64,000 nt of DNA from Brevibacterium spongiae (GCF_026168515.1 NZ_CP093443.1:310001-374000), one strand, 5' to 3'. Shown: positions 34,332 through 43,401, counted from the first letter of the stretch. Notes: a model not told the origin generated them from the letters alone. Program-made: numbers and translations.

Positions 34332-35074
34332 CGGCGATCGATACAGAAACCAAGCGCAAGCTGCGCGAGATGGGTGCGACACCTTTGCTGGAGGCACTCG
34401 AGTCCCAGGACGAGGACCTGACTATGGGAATGAGCTTCGATGAACGCCTGCAGTTGATCGTCGACGAAGCCCACTCGAGGTTCAACCATGCCAAAGTTGA
34501 AGGACTCATCCGCCGGGCCGGACTACGATACCCGGCAGCGGACCTGCGGCAACTGTCCCGCGTCGATGAGAGAGGACTGGATCAGAACGTGATCGCGCAG
34601 CTAGGAACCTGCGGCTTCATCGACCGCGGCCAGAACGTCGTGTTCCAAGGATTCACCGGTTCGGGAAAGTCCTATCTGGGATGTGCTCTAGCAAAACGAG
34701 CCTGTCAGCACCGGATCCGAGCTCACTACATTCGCATGCCTGATCTGGAAGAGGCCTGGGCACTAGCAAAGGACAAACCGCTGGGCACGACGAAGTTATT
34801 GAAGAAATACGCCGCGTTCACCGTCCTCGTCATCGACGAATGGTTACTCGATCCTCCCGATGAGGCTATGCGCAGTATGCTGCTGGAACTGCTCGAGCGC
34901 CGCTACGACACGGCATCGACGGTGTTCTGTACCCAGTATGCGAAGAAGGACTGGCATCAACGACTAGGGTCTGGAGTCCACGCGGATGCGATCATGGACC
35001 GAATCGTGCACAACACGATCTGGGTCGAGACTGGCAGTCATAACATGCGTGAACATGCTGCTCTGAATTCGTGA
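34328..35074 (+). CDS. istB: IS21 family helper ATPase IstB
   Basis: A 248-residue AAA+ ATPase of the DnaC/IstB type that assembles on target DNA and licenses the IstA transposase. Walker A is GFTGSGKSYLG near residue 115 and Walker B is FTVLVIDEWLL near 175; the C-terminal GSGVHADAIMDRIVHNTIWVE arginine-finger region is intact. The GTG start overlaps the istA stop by four bases. A full-length copy, no frameshifts. Confidence 0.95.
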   Translation: MTAIDTETKRKLREMGATPLLEALESQDEDLTMGMSFDERLQLIVDEAHSRFNHAKVEGLIRRAGLRYPAADLRQLSRVDERGLDQNVIAQLGTCGFIDRGQNVVFQGFTGSGKSYLGCALAKRACQHRIRAHYIRMPDLEEAWALAKDKPLGTTKLLKKYAAFTVLVIDEWLLDPPDEAMRSMLLELLERRYDTASTVFCTQYAKKDWHQRLGSGVHADAIMDRIVHNTIWVETGSHNMREHAALNS

Positions 35075-35141
35075 GAAACCGTCGGTGGGTGGCTGGTGGA
35101 CCCGATAGTCCCGGCTGCTGGCCCCCACCGGCAATATCGGT

Positions 35142-35172
35142 GGCTCCCAAACGCACGATCGACTGGTCCCCA
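35142..35172. repeat. IS21 right end
   Basis: Inverse of the left end: GGCTCCCAAACGCACGAT at 35142-35159 corresponds to the left repeat at 32644, and the outermost GGTCCCCA ends in the expected CA. A further GGCCCCCA-type copy lies just inside, near 35120-35127. Confidence 0.7.
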
Positions 35173-35895
35173 AAGCTTCAAATACTCAAGCTCATCCTCG
35201 GTGAGGATCTCAGCCATGAGATCGGCCTCGCATAATCCGGGGGAGAGGAAGTCGTGACCGCTGCGCTCCTGAACAAAATTCCAGGCGGCATCCTCGGCGA
35301 AGAATCGACGAGCTGCACCGGCAATGATGTCGACGACATCGTGACGATCTGCCTCCCGGGCGCCCAAAAGAATCCGACGCAGCCCGAATGCGGTGTTCGA
35401 GTGCACCCCATGCCGGACTGGCGCGGCCACTTTGGGCAGCCACGTCGATGCAAGATCGAAGACCGTGTACGCGAGCACTTGAGTGTTCGCGCCGAGCGCA
35501 CGAAGCTCCGAAACGGCGCTGGCATTCAGCACCCGATTGAGCTCGACCGCCCAGGCCCAGCCATACGGCCGCTCCCACGACGGATTCTCACGGAGGAAAG
35601 CCGCCTCGGCGAGGATATTCTCTTCACTCAAATGCGAAGTCAGAACTTCTAACGCCCTTTCACGCCAATCAGCGCGCTGGGCCTCCTCGGTCTCCAACAG
35701 CGACGCCAGGAGGTAGTGCATGTGCACGCTCGAATGCCAGTCATAGGAGTTCGCGAATGCAGGGTGCTTCTCCACCGCCGGCACAATATCGGCCAGACTC
35801 CGCGCCAGATGATGGGAGGCGAACGGATATGCACGGGTGACGTTGCTCAGCGCCACCTCGGCGAAGGGGTGGACGTAGTCGTCAATCTGCGGCAT
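35173..35895 (-). pseudogene. DUF2891 protein, N-terminal fragment (split by IS21 element)
   Basis: About 240 residues of a DUF2891 protein, from ATG at 35895: HPFAEVALSNVTRAYPFASHH, then NSYDWHSSVHMHYLLASLL, GYGWAWAVELNRVL, HSNTAFGLRRIL and SGHDFLSPGLCEADLMAEIL. It runs into the IS21 end after DELEYLKL, and the open frame continues for about 45 residues of element-derived sequence. The C-terminal part is at 32268-32631. DUF2891 proteins are uncharacterised, resembling alpha-toroid glycan-acting enzymes. The fragment lacks the C-terminal repeats and is presumably non-functional. Confidence 0.85.
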
Positions 35896-36024
35896 GGATC
35901 CTCATCTGGTCGGGGATTCCACTCTACTGGGCTAATCAGCTGGCCGAGAGCCGAACCACTGCCGCTAAGCTGGAACGGACTAAGACCAGCCCTGGTCGTG
36001 ACGTGCAGGAAGGACAGGCGAGCA

Positions 36025-36348
36025 ATGACGCCATCTCCGGAGGTCTTCGGCACGACGGTCGACGATTACACTAGGTGCGTCCACTACGCCACCGACCTCG
36101 ACATCATCGCGATCCGCTTCGCCTGCTGCGACCGCTATTATCCCTGCCACCTGTGCCACTCGGAGACTGCTGATCATCCCGCACAGCAATGGCCGCGCGA
36201 GAGGTGGGACCAGCCCGCGATCCTCTGCGGAAACTGCTGGACCGAGCTGACGATCAGCGCCTACAAAACGGTCGACGCCTGTCCGGAATGCGGGGCCGCT
36301 TTCAACCCTCGTTGCGAAGCGCACTCGGAATTCTACTTCCAGAAATGA
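36025..36348 (+). CDS. CHY zinc-finger protein
   Basis: A 107-residue protein with the CHY zinc-finger pattern: C-x-H-Y in TRCVHYATDLD, paired Cys in FACCDRYYPCHLCH, then AILCGNC and a final CPECGAAFNPRCEAH, giving eight or more Cys/His ligands for about three zinc ions. The start at 36025 follows GGAAGGAC. Family members in actinobacteria are small stand-alone cytoplasmic proteins with unknown role; in eukaryotes the domain is part of ubiquitin ligases. It is divergent from the broken DUF2891 gene. Confidence 0.88.
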   Translation: MTPSPEVFGTTVDDYTRCVHYATDLDIIAIRFACCDRYYPCHLCHSETADHPAQQWPRERWDQPAILCGNCWTELTISAYKTVDACPECGAAFNPRCEAHSEFYFQK

Positions 36349-36499
36349 CCTCGCGTCGCGAGCCGACCGATCGTCCTCAGCTGCGACTGCTCATGATTTG
36401 ACTCGGAGTATGCCCAGACGAGGTTCAACAGGGTGCCTCCCTCCAGGGCGTAACATCCAACACTCATTCGTCTAGCCGTTGGCCATACGTCCATCGCAT

Positions 36500-36538
36500 A
36501 TCGCTTTGTCAGACACTACTTAAGATTGCTATACAATC
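36500..36538. promoter_or_regulatory. Candidate GntR operator upstream of the first OPA transporter
   Basis: GATTG-CTATA-CAATC at 36524-36538 is a perfect 5-5-5 inverted repeat, and ATCGCTTTGTCA starts at 36500. Both have partners in the other transporter/regulator promoter: AAGATTGGTCTACA at 39255 (12 of 14 positions shared with AAGATTGCTATACA) and ATCGCTTTGGCA at 39297. The GntR regulator of the locus is the probable binder. The rest of the 253-bp gap shows no gene. Confidence 0.45.
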
Positions 36539-36601
36539 AGTGAGAGCGTCATCCAAAGCAGACGTTGAGAGACAGAGTTGTCGAGTGAAAAGAGAATCAT
36601 C

Positions 36602-37951
36602 ATGTCTGATCAGCAGGCACGGTCGGCGGGCTCGCCCGGGAGCCAGGAAGAAGCCGCGGAGCTCTATCGGAGTGCCCATCCAGAACGCTTCAGGTCGTAC
36701 CTATCGAGACGCAAGGTGGTGTTTTTAGTTGCCTATGTTGGCTACGTCTGTGCCTACTTTGTGAGAAACAACTTCAAGCTCCAGAGTGAGAGCATTCGTC
36801 TGGAAAATGGCTGGAGCTTAACCCAAGTCGGCATCATTCTGACGGCATTCACCATCACATACGGATTCGCGAAGTTCGGTATGGGCGCAGTTGCGGACCG
36901 TGTTAGTTTGCGAAAGATTTTCGCTGGCTGTCTTGCAGCTTCAGCGCTGATCTGCATCGGTCTTGGCTTCACTCACAACTTCGTGCTGTTGTTTATTCTG
37001 ATGCTCATGCTCGGCGTCGTCCAGGGTGCACTTGCGCCGTCTTCGATGGCGATGATTGCGAATTGGTATCCGAACAAATCGCGTGGTTCGGGGATCGCGA
37101 TCTGGAACACTTCACAAAATGCAGGAGGTGCTGGACTTCCTTTGCTGATCACCTGGCTCGTCACCCTCGTTGGTCCCGGAAATACCTGGGTGGGATTCCT
37201 CATCCCCGGTGCGCTGGTTCTGGCTCTGAGCTTCTGGTTCTGGAAGAAGGGCGGAGATCGCCCTGAAGACGAAGGCAAAGATCGCCTATCCACCATTTAT
37301 GGAGAGTTCGGCGAGCCTCAGGTCGAAGTCGCGCCCGATGAAGGGTACATGCGGATCTTTGTCCGCTTCGTTCTGACGTCGCCAGTGGTGCTGTTGATCG
37401 GTCTGATCAACGCGATTCTCTACTTCTTGCGGTTCGGCATCACGAACTGGATTCCTGCATTCCTCGGAACAGAGATGGGCTTCAGCGAAAGCCAGTACCT
37501 GACAGCATTTTCGATGTTGGAGTGGGTGGCGATTCCAGGGTGCTTCATTTTCGCCTGGATCGCGATCAAGGCGCCGAACAAGCAGGCGATCGTCGGCTGT
37601 GTCGGCCTGCTGCTGCTGGCAGCGCTGATCTTCATCTACATGGGAAATGAGAGCTACCCGGTATTGCTGATTGTGACCGGACTCATGGGCGGTCTGATCT
37701 ATGGCCCGCAGCTCATCGTGAACATCTTGACCCTGAACGTTGTTCCTCTCAAAGCTGCGGGCGTGGCCGTCGGGTTCGTGGGTCTCTTTGGATACATAGT
37801 CGGCGAACTTGCTGCGAACCTGGTTATGCCGATACTTGCAGAGATGCTGAGCTGGGGAGCGAGCTTCACCGTGCTCTGTCTGATCGCACTTGCCGGTGCT
37901 GCAATCTACCTTTTCCTTGGACGTTACGAGAAGAAGATCGTCAAAGCCTAA
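36602..37951 (+). CDS. MFS transporter, organophosphate:phosphate antiporter (OPA) type
   Basis: A 449-residue, twelve-TM transporter with the GlpT/UhpT-like layout: an RRKVVFLVAYVGYVCAYFVR first helix, the GFAKFGMGAVADRVSLRK motif A after TM2, and APSSMAMIANWYPNKSRG with WNTSQNAGGAGLPLLI in TM4-TM5. OPA members import phosphorylated compounds or organic anions in exchange for phosphate. The ATG at 36602 is preferred; a TTG 24 bases earlier is possible. It is tail to tail with a second OPA-type gene (nine bases apart), and the GntR gene beyond may control both. Confidence 0.88.
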   Translation: MSDQQARSAGSPGSQEEAAELYRSAHPERFRSYLSRRKVVFLVAYVGYVCAYFVRNNFKLQSESIRLENGWSLTQVGIILTAFTITYGFAKFGMGAVADRVSLRKIFAGCLAASALICIGLGFTHNFVLLFILMLMLGVVQGALAPSSMAMIANWYPNKSRGSGIAIWNTSQNAGGAGLPLLITWLVTLVGPGNTWVGFLIPGALVLALSFWFWKKGGDRPEDEGKDRLSTIYGEFGEPQVEVAPDEGYMRIFVRFVLTSPVVLLIGLINAILYFLRFGITNWIPAFLGTEMGFSESQYLTAFSMLEWVAIPGCFIFAWIAIKAPNKQAIVGCVGLLLLAALIFIYMGNESYPVLLIVTGLMGGLIYGPQLIVNILTLNVVPLKAAGVAVGFVGLFGYIVGELAANLVMPILAEMLSWGASFTVLCLIALAGAAIYLFLGRYEKKIVKA

Positions 37952-37960
37952 GACGTATTA

Positions 37961-39256
37961 CTAGACAGCGGCGTTGCGTTCGGCTCGGCGAAGTCGAATG
38001 CAAATGAAGACGCAGGCGAGACCGACGACTGAAAGGCCGACAGTGCCTGAAGTCCATCCGATCGATTCTGCGATTCGGGGCAACGAGAGGTTGGCCAGGG
38101 CGGCACCGACCAGGTAGCCGCCCAGGCCAACCCAGCCGATTGCTACGCCAACGGCTCGAGGCGATACGAACTGGACCGTGAGCACATTGATGATGATCTG
38201 CGGGCCGTAAATCAGAGCTCCCATTGGGAGTGCGAGGGCCGCCACCGAAACGGGCGTTCCTGCAAAGGCGTAGGCAAGAATGAGCAGCGACAGCACTGCG
38301 ATTCCCACTGCGGCAGGGATAGTGACACGCCAAGGATGTTTGAGCGCGATCCAGGCGAATATCAGTGCTCCCGGTACTGCTCCCCATTCGAACATCGTGA
38401 TGACCACGGATGTCTGGTGCGGAGACATCGCATGTACGTCCGACCCGAATATCGGGATCCAGCTGAGTATGCCGAAACGGAGGACATAGAGGAGGGTATT
38501 GAGAGTCGCCAGGAGCAGGAGGGTGCGATTGCCGACAACGTGCACACGCACGAGTCTCCAGTAGGAGACATCGGCTGGAACCTGGACCTCCGGGAGTGCT
38601 CTTGAGCCATACAGCTCTTTGAGGGTGGGCATCCCCTCTTGCCAAGGTCGGTCTCCACCGACGAAGAATATGAGTCCAGAACAAGCCAGTGCTATGAGTC
38701 CGGGAAGCCAAAACGCAATGTGCCACTGGGAAGGGCCAGCGAACGCAAGGCTGGCTGAGATTATGACTGCCAGAGTGCCAGCGCCGACATTTTGCGAAGT
38801 GTTCCAGACTCCGATACGGCTGCCGCGTTGAGAGGCCGGATACCAAGCTCCAATAGTCGCCAGTGCGGCAGGTGCACACGCTCCTTGGACGAGGCCGATG
38901 GCGACAAGGAAAAGGCAGAAGACTGCAGGGTCGCGTTGGAATGACATCAAGATGCAAAGGACCGCGCTGATGGCTAACGCCCCCGCGAATGAATGCCGAA
39001 GTCGAAGGTGGTCGACAATGACGCCCATGATCAACTTGCCGATGCCGTAGCTGATGGCGAAGCCAGTCAAGATTGAACCGATCGCCACCGCCGACCATCC
39101 AAGTTCTTTGGTCATGAGGTCGCTGACGACCACGAGGTTGTTCCGGACGAAATAGCAGGCGGCGTAACCGACATATGCAACGATGAATACCGCCCAGCGA
39201 CGAGCCAGGAACGCCTTCATTCCGAGACGTGCGGGTACAGAGAACTCATCTTCCAA
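37961..39256 (-). CDS. MFS transporter, OPA type (second copy, convergent)
   Basis: A 431-residue, twelve-TM transporter, paralogous to its convergent neighbour: ARRWAVFIVAYVGYAACYFVR, GIGKLIMGVIVDHLRLRHS and WYPASQRGSRIGVWNTSQNVG line up with the same blocks there. Identity looks moderate, so the pair is not a recent duplication. The start is uncertain: TTG at 39256 gives an N-terminus comparable to the paralogue, while ATG at 39220 lacks a ribosome site. It is divergent from the GntR gene with a short shared promoter. Confidence 0.85.
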   Translation of the reverse strand: MEDEFSVPARLGMKAFLARRWAVFIVAYVGYAACYFVRNNLVVVSDLMTKELGWSAVAIGSILTGFAISYGIGKLIMGVIVDHLRLRHSFAGALAISAVLCILMSFQRDPAVFCLFLVAIGLVQGACAPAALATIGAWYPASQRGSRIGVWNTSQNVGAGTLAVIISASLAFAGPSQWHIAFWLPGLIALACSGLIFFVGGDRPWQEGMPTLKELYGSRALPEVQVPADVSYWRLVRVHVVGNRTLLLLATLNTLLYVLRFGILSWIPIFGSDVHAMSPHQTSVVITMFEWGAVPGALIFAWIALKHPWRVTIPAAVGIAVLSLLILAYAFAGTPVSVAALALPMGALIYGPQIIINVLTVQFVSPRAVGVAIGWVGLGGYLVGAALANLSLPRIAESIGWTSGTVGLSVVGLACVFICIRLRRAERNAAV

Positions 39257-39308
39257 GATTGGTCTACACCCGCCTCCAACGTATCCTGATTATTGAATCG
39301 CTTTGGCA
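39255..39308. promoter_or_regulatory. Shared promoter region with GntR-type half-sites
   Basis: Between the divergent transporter and GntR genes, AAGATTGGTCTACA (39255-39268) and ATCGCTTTGGCA (39297-39308) echo two motifs seen before the other transporter at 36500-36538. The first has only one good half of the GATTG-N5-CAATC dyad. Confidence 0.4.
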
Positions 39309-39316
39309 CTGAGGAG

Positions 39317-39928
39317 ATGACCAACCAGATGAAACGGCGGGGGAAAGTACTTGCGGATGATCTGTCGACTCATCTTCGTGGCAGGATCCTTTCAGGAGAA
39401 TATCAGCCCGGCGACGCGATCGCTGAAACAGGTGTGGCAGCCGAGTACGGAGTGGCTCGGCCGAGTGCTCGCAACGCCCTTGAGAGATTGATTTTCGACG
39501 GACTACTTGTCAGGCACGCACATGCCGCATTGAAAGTGCGCATAGTCGAACAGTCAGATGTGCCGGAGCTGCTGAGTCTGCTGGAGTTCTTCGAGCGCAG
39601 TGCAGTAAAAAGGATTCTCGAGAATGACTATGATCTACGTGAATTGAGGAAAGCCAGTTCGGGGAGCCTGCCGAAATTTCTGCATACTCTTGTGGTTTCG
39701 TGCGGTAGTGAACGTCTGATTCAGTTCCACAGGCAAACGATGTTTGCTTTGCTGCTGGCTCCAGGAACCTCTCATCAGGGTGAGACTGGAGAACAGACCA
39801 AGACGCTTCAGCTCGAACTGACAGACGGACTTTTCAGAATGGATCGAGAGTTCGTTCTCGAGAGCCTGTCAGCTCTCTGGAACGTGCGTACTAACGAGCG
39901 GATCGCTGCAGAAGATTTCGCGAGCTGA
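39317..39928 (+). CDS. GntR family transcriptional regulator
   Basis: A 203-residue regulator with an N-terminal GntR winged helix (LRGRILSGEYQPGDAIAETGVA, then YGVARPSARNALERLIFDGLL) and a shortened helical C-terminal domain of the FCD type that lacks most of the metal-ligand His residues. GAGGAG lies directly before the ATG at 39317, and the next ATG at 39329 has 12-base spacing, so the start could be either. It is divergent from an OPA-type transporter and probably controls the transporter pair via GATTG-type sites. Confidence 0.82.
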   Translation: MTNQMKRRGKVLADDLSTHLRGRILSGEYQPGDAIAETGVAAEYGVARPSARNALERLIFDGLLVRHAHAALKVRIVEQSDVPELLSLLEFFERSAVKRILENDYDLRELRKASSGSLPKFLHTLVVSCGSERLIQFHRQTMFALLLAPGTSHQGETGEQTKTLQLELTDGLFRMDREFVLESLSALWNVRTNERIAAEDFAS

Positions 39929-40122
39929 ACCACCTGGCGACACGGGGCGGGAACGTGTCGACCAAACGTTCGGCCGCCTCGGCGAGCGATGGGACGAATC
40001 GGGCCGCAAGCGGCACGGAACCAACCGAACGATCCCGCTTCATCTCGGGAAACAACCCGCCCGTCCGGACCTGCCGAAGCCAGCTTCGGTCGGCACGGAA
40101 AATGTGAGACTCTGAAATCACT

Positions 40123-41688
40123 ATGACTGAGCCAAACGCCTCCGCAACGCCCAACACTGCCTCCCTTCCCCTCACCTCGCCGACCGCGGCGAACCCGAAC
40201 CTCCCCACCCGCACCGAGACCGACTCGATCGGCAGCCTCGAGATCCCCGACACCGCGTACTGGGGCGTGCACACGGCTCGAGCGAACGAGAACTTCCCCA
40301 TCGCCCGGCGCCCCATCTCCGTCTACCCCGACTTCGTCCGTGCCTTCGCCTGCGTCAAACAGGCCGCAGCCCGCGCCAACGCCGAGATCGGGGCTCTCGA
40401 TGACCAGCGCGCGAACCTCATCGACGCCGCCTGCGAAGAGATCAAGGCAGGCAAACTCCACGACCAGTTCGCCGTCGGCGTCGTCCAGGGCGGAGCCGGC
40501 ACCTCGACGAACATGAACGCCAACGAGGTCATCACCAACCGTGCCCTCGAGATCGCCGGCCGCTCCAAGGGCGACTACGCGTTCATCCACCCCAACGACC
40601 ACACGAACCACAGCCAGTCGACGAACGACACCTACCCGACCGCGATCAAGATCGCGCTGGCGTTCTCACTGCAGAACCTCCTCGGCGAGCTTCGACTCCT
40701 CGCTGATGCCTTCGCCGCGAAGGGCCGCGAGTTCGCTCATATCGTCAAGGTCGGGCGCACCCAGCTGCAGGACGCAGTGCCGATGACGCTCGGCCAGGAA
40801 TTCAACGCCTTCGCCACCACCCTCCGCGAAGACGTCCAGCGCCTCGAGGAAGCCGTCGCCCTCCTCGGCGAGGTGAACATGGGCGCCACCGCGATCGGCA
40901 CCTCAATCAACGCACCGGTCGGGTACAAGGAAGCGGTCATCAAGCACCTGCGTGAGATCACCGGGCTCGACCTGAAGACGGCCGGCGACCTCGTCGAATC
41001 GACCTCCGACACCGGCGTCTTCATCACTTTCTCCGGTGCGCTCAAGCGCAGCGCCCTGAAGATGTCGAAGATCGCCAACGACCTGCGCCTGCTGTCCTCG
41101 GGGCCCCAGGCAGGCATCGGCGAGATCAACCTGCCCGCCCGCCAGGCCGGATCGTCGATCATGCCCGGCAAGGTCAATCCCGTCATCCCCGAGGCGGTGT
41201 CCCAGGTCGCGTACTCCGTGGCCGGCGCCGACGTCACCGTGTCCATGGCCGTCGAAGGCGGGCAGCTGCAGCTCAACGCCTTCGAACCGATAATCGCCCA
41301 CTCGCTGTTCCAGTCGATCACGTGGCTCGAGCGTGCGGCACAGACCTTCCGCGTCAACTGCGTCAACGGCATCACCGCCAACGAGGCGCACATCGAAGAC
41401 ACTGTCGACCGTTCGGTCACCGTCATCACGGCTCTGGCCCCGGTCATCGGCTATGTCGCCGCAGCGAAGCTCGCGAAGGAAGCTCTGGCGAAGAACGAAC
41501 CGATCGCCGATCTCGTCGTCGAGCACGGGCTGCTCGAACGGGACGAGCTCGGCGAGATCCTCCACCCCGAACGGCTGACCGGAATGCCCGCCGATGATTC
41601 CGTGGACAACACCGCGACCAGCGCCGAGGCGGTTCCCCGGGATGAGGTGACGACCGAGCTTCCGATCATCCCCGACCGGGAGGGGTAA
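40123..41688 (+). CDS. aspA: Aspartate ammonia-lyase (aspartase)
   Basis: A 521-residue member of the aspartase/fumarase superfamily. It interconverts L-aspartate and fumarate plus ammonia in the cytoplasm. Active-site blocks: GGAGTSTNMNANEVI, THSQSTND-type NHSQSTNDTYPTA, and the mobile loop GSSIMPGKVNPVIPEAV containing the catalytic Ser; VIPEAV after the loop favours aspartase over class II fumarase. It has an extra N-terminal stretch of about 32 low-complexity residues and an acidic C-terminal tail of about 35 residues beyond the normal end. The 194-bp gap upstream holds no gene that I can see. Confidence 0.9.
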   Translation: MTEPNASATPNTASLPLTSPTAANPNLPTRTETDSIGSLEIPDTAYWGVHTARANENFPIARRPISVYPDFVRAFACVKQAAARANAEIGALDDQRANLIDAACEEIKAGKLHDQFAVGVVQGGAGTSTNMNANEVITNRALEIAGRSKGDYAFIHPNDHTNHSQSTNDTYPTAIKIALAFSLQNLLGELRLLADAFAAKGREFAHIVKVGRTQLQDAVPMTLGQEFNAFATTLREDVQRLEEAVALLGEVNMGATAIGTSINAPVGYKEAVIKHLREITGLDLKTAGDLVESTSDTGVFITFSGALKRSALKMSKIANDLRLLSSGPQAGIGEINLPARQAGSSIMPGKVNPVIPEAVSQVAYSVAGADVTVSMAVEGGQLQLNAFEPIIAHSLFQSITWLERAAQTFRVNCVNGITANEAHIEDTVDRSVTVITALAPVIGYVAAAKLAKEALAKNEPIADLVVEHGLLERDELGEILHPERLTGMPADDSVDNTATSAEAVPRDEVTTELPIIPDREG

Positions 41689-41724
41689 GCGGCTCGCGCA
41701 GGGCCGGCAGCTCCCTGTTCCGGA

Positions 41725-43119
41725 TCAGGACTCGAGCGACCGCCAGGCGTCGTAGGAGCCGGCGAGCTCGGCTACCTGGTATCCGGCACGGCGCAGGGCG
41801 CTGGCGGTGATGCTGCTGCGGGTGCCGCTCTGGCAGTAGGTGACGATCCGGCCTTCGCTCGGCAGGCGGTCGAGTTCCCACAGGGCGCGGCCGCCGCTGA
41901 GTTGGGTCGCACCGGGGATGTGGCCGCCGGCGTGCTCGATCTTCGAACGGACATCGACGAGGCGGATGTCGGCTGCGTCTGCCAGGTTCGCCGGGGCGAC
42001 CAGCTCGACCGGTTGCAGATCCATTCCGGCAAGCGAGGTCGCGTAGCCTGCAACTGTGTCGATGCCGACCCTGATGAGATGATCCCGGAACTCCGCCGCC
42101 TGCCCGGCGTCGTCTGCGAGGACGACAATCGGCGTCGACTCCGCGGCCGGGTCGAAGACCCAGGCGCCGAAGCTCGCGGCCTTTCCGGGTCCCGGGATGT
42201 GCAGGGCCCCGGCCGGGGTGCCGGCATGGACATCCGCGGTCGGACGGGTGTCGATGAAAGCCGCCGAGCCGTCCTCGATCCTCTCCTGCACTCGACCGGC
42301 GTCGAATTCCTCGAGCTCGGCGAGCTCGCCGAGGAGAGACGGGCCCTCCCGGTTCTCGGTCTTCATCCTGGCGAAGTAGGCGTGGGCGTCGGGCTGCCCG
42401 GACAGCAGTTCGTCGACGAAGCCCTGCTCATCGCCGCTCTCGAGGAACGGCGACCACCAGGCGAAGGCGCGCTCGTAGCCGACGGTGGTCGTCGGAATGG
42501 CCCCCAGGGCTTTGCCGCAGGCGCTTCCCGCGCCGTGGGCGGGCAGGATCTGCACGTAGTCGGGGAGGGTGAGCAGGCGGTCGCGGAGGCTGGCGAAGAG
42601 GTCGCGGGCACCGGCGAAGCGGGTGTCGGAGCCGCCGGCCGCCTCGTCGAGGAGGTCTGGGCGTCCGGTGTCTCCGACGAAGACGAAGTCGCCGGTGAGC
42701 ATGAACCCCGGCGCGTCGGCCTGGGCGCCGTCGGTGACGAGGAACGACAGGTGCTCGGGAGTGTGGCCGGGGGTGTGCGAGGCGCGCAGGGTGATGTTGC
42801 CGAGGGCGATCTCGTCACCGTCGTGCAGGCGCACCGCGTCGTCGAAGCCCGCCCCGTAGGACCAGTCGGGTCCGCCTTCGCCAGAGACGTACATCGTCGC
42901 GCCGGTGGCGGCGGCGAGTTCGCGGGTGCCGGAGAGGTAGTCGGCGTGGATGTGGGTCTCGGTGACGGCGGTGATCGTCAGTCCATGGCGGTCGGCGAAG
43001 CCGCGGTAGACCGCGATGTCCCGGCGGGGATCGACGACGATCGCCTCCCCGCTGGCCTGGCAGGCTATGACGTAGCTGGCATGAGCGAGGTCGGTGTCGA
43101 AGATGCGTTCGAGGAGCAT
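41725..43119 (-). CDS. Persulfide dioxygenase-like MBL protein fused to two rhodanese domains
   Basis: A 464-residue fusion. Residues 1-250 are a metallo-beta-lactamase domain of the ETHE1/persulfide dioxygenase type (THIHADYLSGTRELA, SHTPGHTPEHLSF, GDFVFVGDTGRPDL). Two rhodanese domains follow: the first, around 265-350, lacks a catalytic Cys, and the last carries the active Cys in VTYCQSGTRSS. This architecture is like CstB, which oxidises and transfers sulfane sulfur. ATG at 43119 is supported by its match to the truncated copy at 55781. It is co-directional with the 61-residue Cys protein and divergent from a CstR-like repressor. Confidence 0.9.
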   Translation of the reverse strand: MLLERIFDTDLAHASYVIACQASGEAIVVDPRRDIAVYRGFADRHGLTITAVTETHIHADYLSGTRELAAATGATMYVSGEGGPDWSYGAGFDDAVRLHDGDEIALGNITLRASHTPGHTPEHLSFLVTDGAQADAPGFMLTGDFVFVGDTGRPDLLDEAAGGSDTRFAGARDLFASLRDRLLTLPDYVQILPAHGAGSACGKALGAIPTTTVGYERAFAWWSPFLESGDEQGFVDELLSGQPDAHAYFARMKTENREGPSLLGELAELEEFDAGRVQERIEDGSAAFIDTRPTADVHAGTPAGALHIPGPGKAASFGAWVFDPAAESTPIVVLADDAGQAAEFRDHLIRVGIDTVAGYATSLAGMDLQPVELVAPANLADAADIRLVDVRSKIEHAGGHIPGATQLSGGRALWELDRLPSEGRIVTYCQSGTRSSITASALRRAGYQVAELAGSYDAWRSLES

Positions 43120-43165
43120 GGGAGTCTTCTTTCCGGGGTCGACGGGTGTTTGGTCTGCCGCCGGG

Positions 43166-43351
43166 TCAGCGGCCGAAGAGGCGGGATAAGAACCCGGGCT
43201 TGGCCGCTCGGGCCGCATCCTCTTCGGCCTGGGTGTGCTTGCCGCTGCACCACTGGCCGGCCGGGACCGTGCTCTTCACCGACTGGATGTGTTGCCCGCA
43301 TCCTGCCCACGTGGTCTTTCCGCATACTCGGCACGTCGCTGCTCGACACAT
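43166..43351 (-). CDS. 61-residue cysteine-rich protein next to CstR-like regulator
   Basis: A small basic protein with MCRAATCRVCGKTTWAGCGQ at the N-terminus and VPAGQWCSGKH further on, so five to six Cys and two His, likely one zinc-ribbon site. GAAGGAGACAG before the ATG at 43351 is a strong ribosome site. It is first in the operon with the MBL-rhodanese gene, under the paired ATACCC operators. A nearly identical copy is at 55827-56012. I do not know its function; a sulfur- or metal-handling accessory is possible. Confidence 0.8.
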   Translation of the reverse strand: MCRAATCRVCGKTTWAGCGQHIQSVKSTVPAGQWCSGKHTQAEEDAARAAKPGFLSRLFGR

Positions 43352-43401
43352 AGCTGTCTCCTTCTTCGGCCATAGCGGGCCGGTTCGTCATCAATTCCAT
43401 A

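Larger units (their letters stand above)
32632..35172 (+). mobile_element. IS21-family insertion sequence
   Basis: About 2.54 kb with an istA/istB gene pair and related ends. The left end (TGGGGGCC-GTCAATCGTG) matches the inverted right end (TGGGGACC-AGTCGATCGTG) over about 30 bp with one gap; the elements begin with TG and finish with CA as in IS21. Subterminal copies of ATCGTG(N)GTTCGGGG(G)CC at 32644-32661 and 32679-32696, and an inverted one at 35142-35159, look like the multiple transposase-binding sites of this family. It sits inside a DUF2891 gene. I could not identify a target-site duplication. Confidence 0.88.

Noticed and set aside
32620-35180. Target-site duplication of the IS21 element
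   Set aside because: AAGC occurs near both ends, but the element boundaries and the reading frame across the join do not agree with it, so I do not claim a duplication.
40123-41688. Class II fumarase
   Set aside because: The sequence after the mobile loop (PVIPEAV) follows the aspartase pattern rather than the fumarase PT-x-CEA pattern.
41902-43353. 483-residue plus-strand frame opposite the MBL-rhodanese and Cys-protein genes
   Set aside because: It spans two genes with conserved motifs on the other strand and has none of its own.
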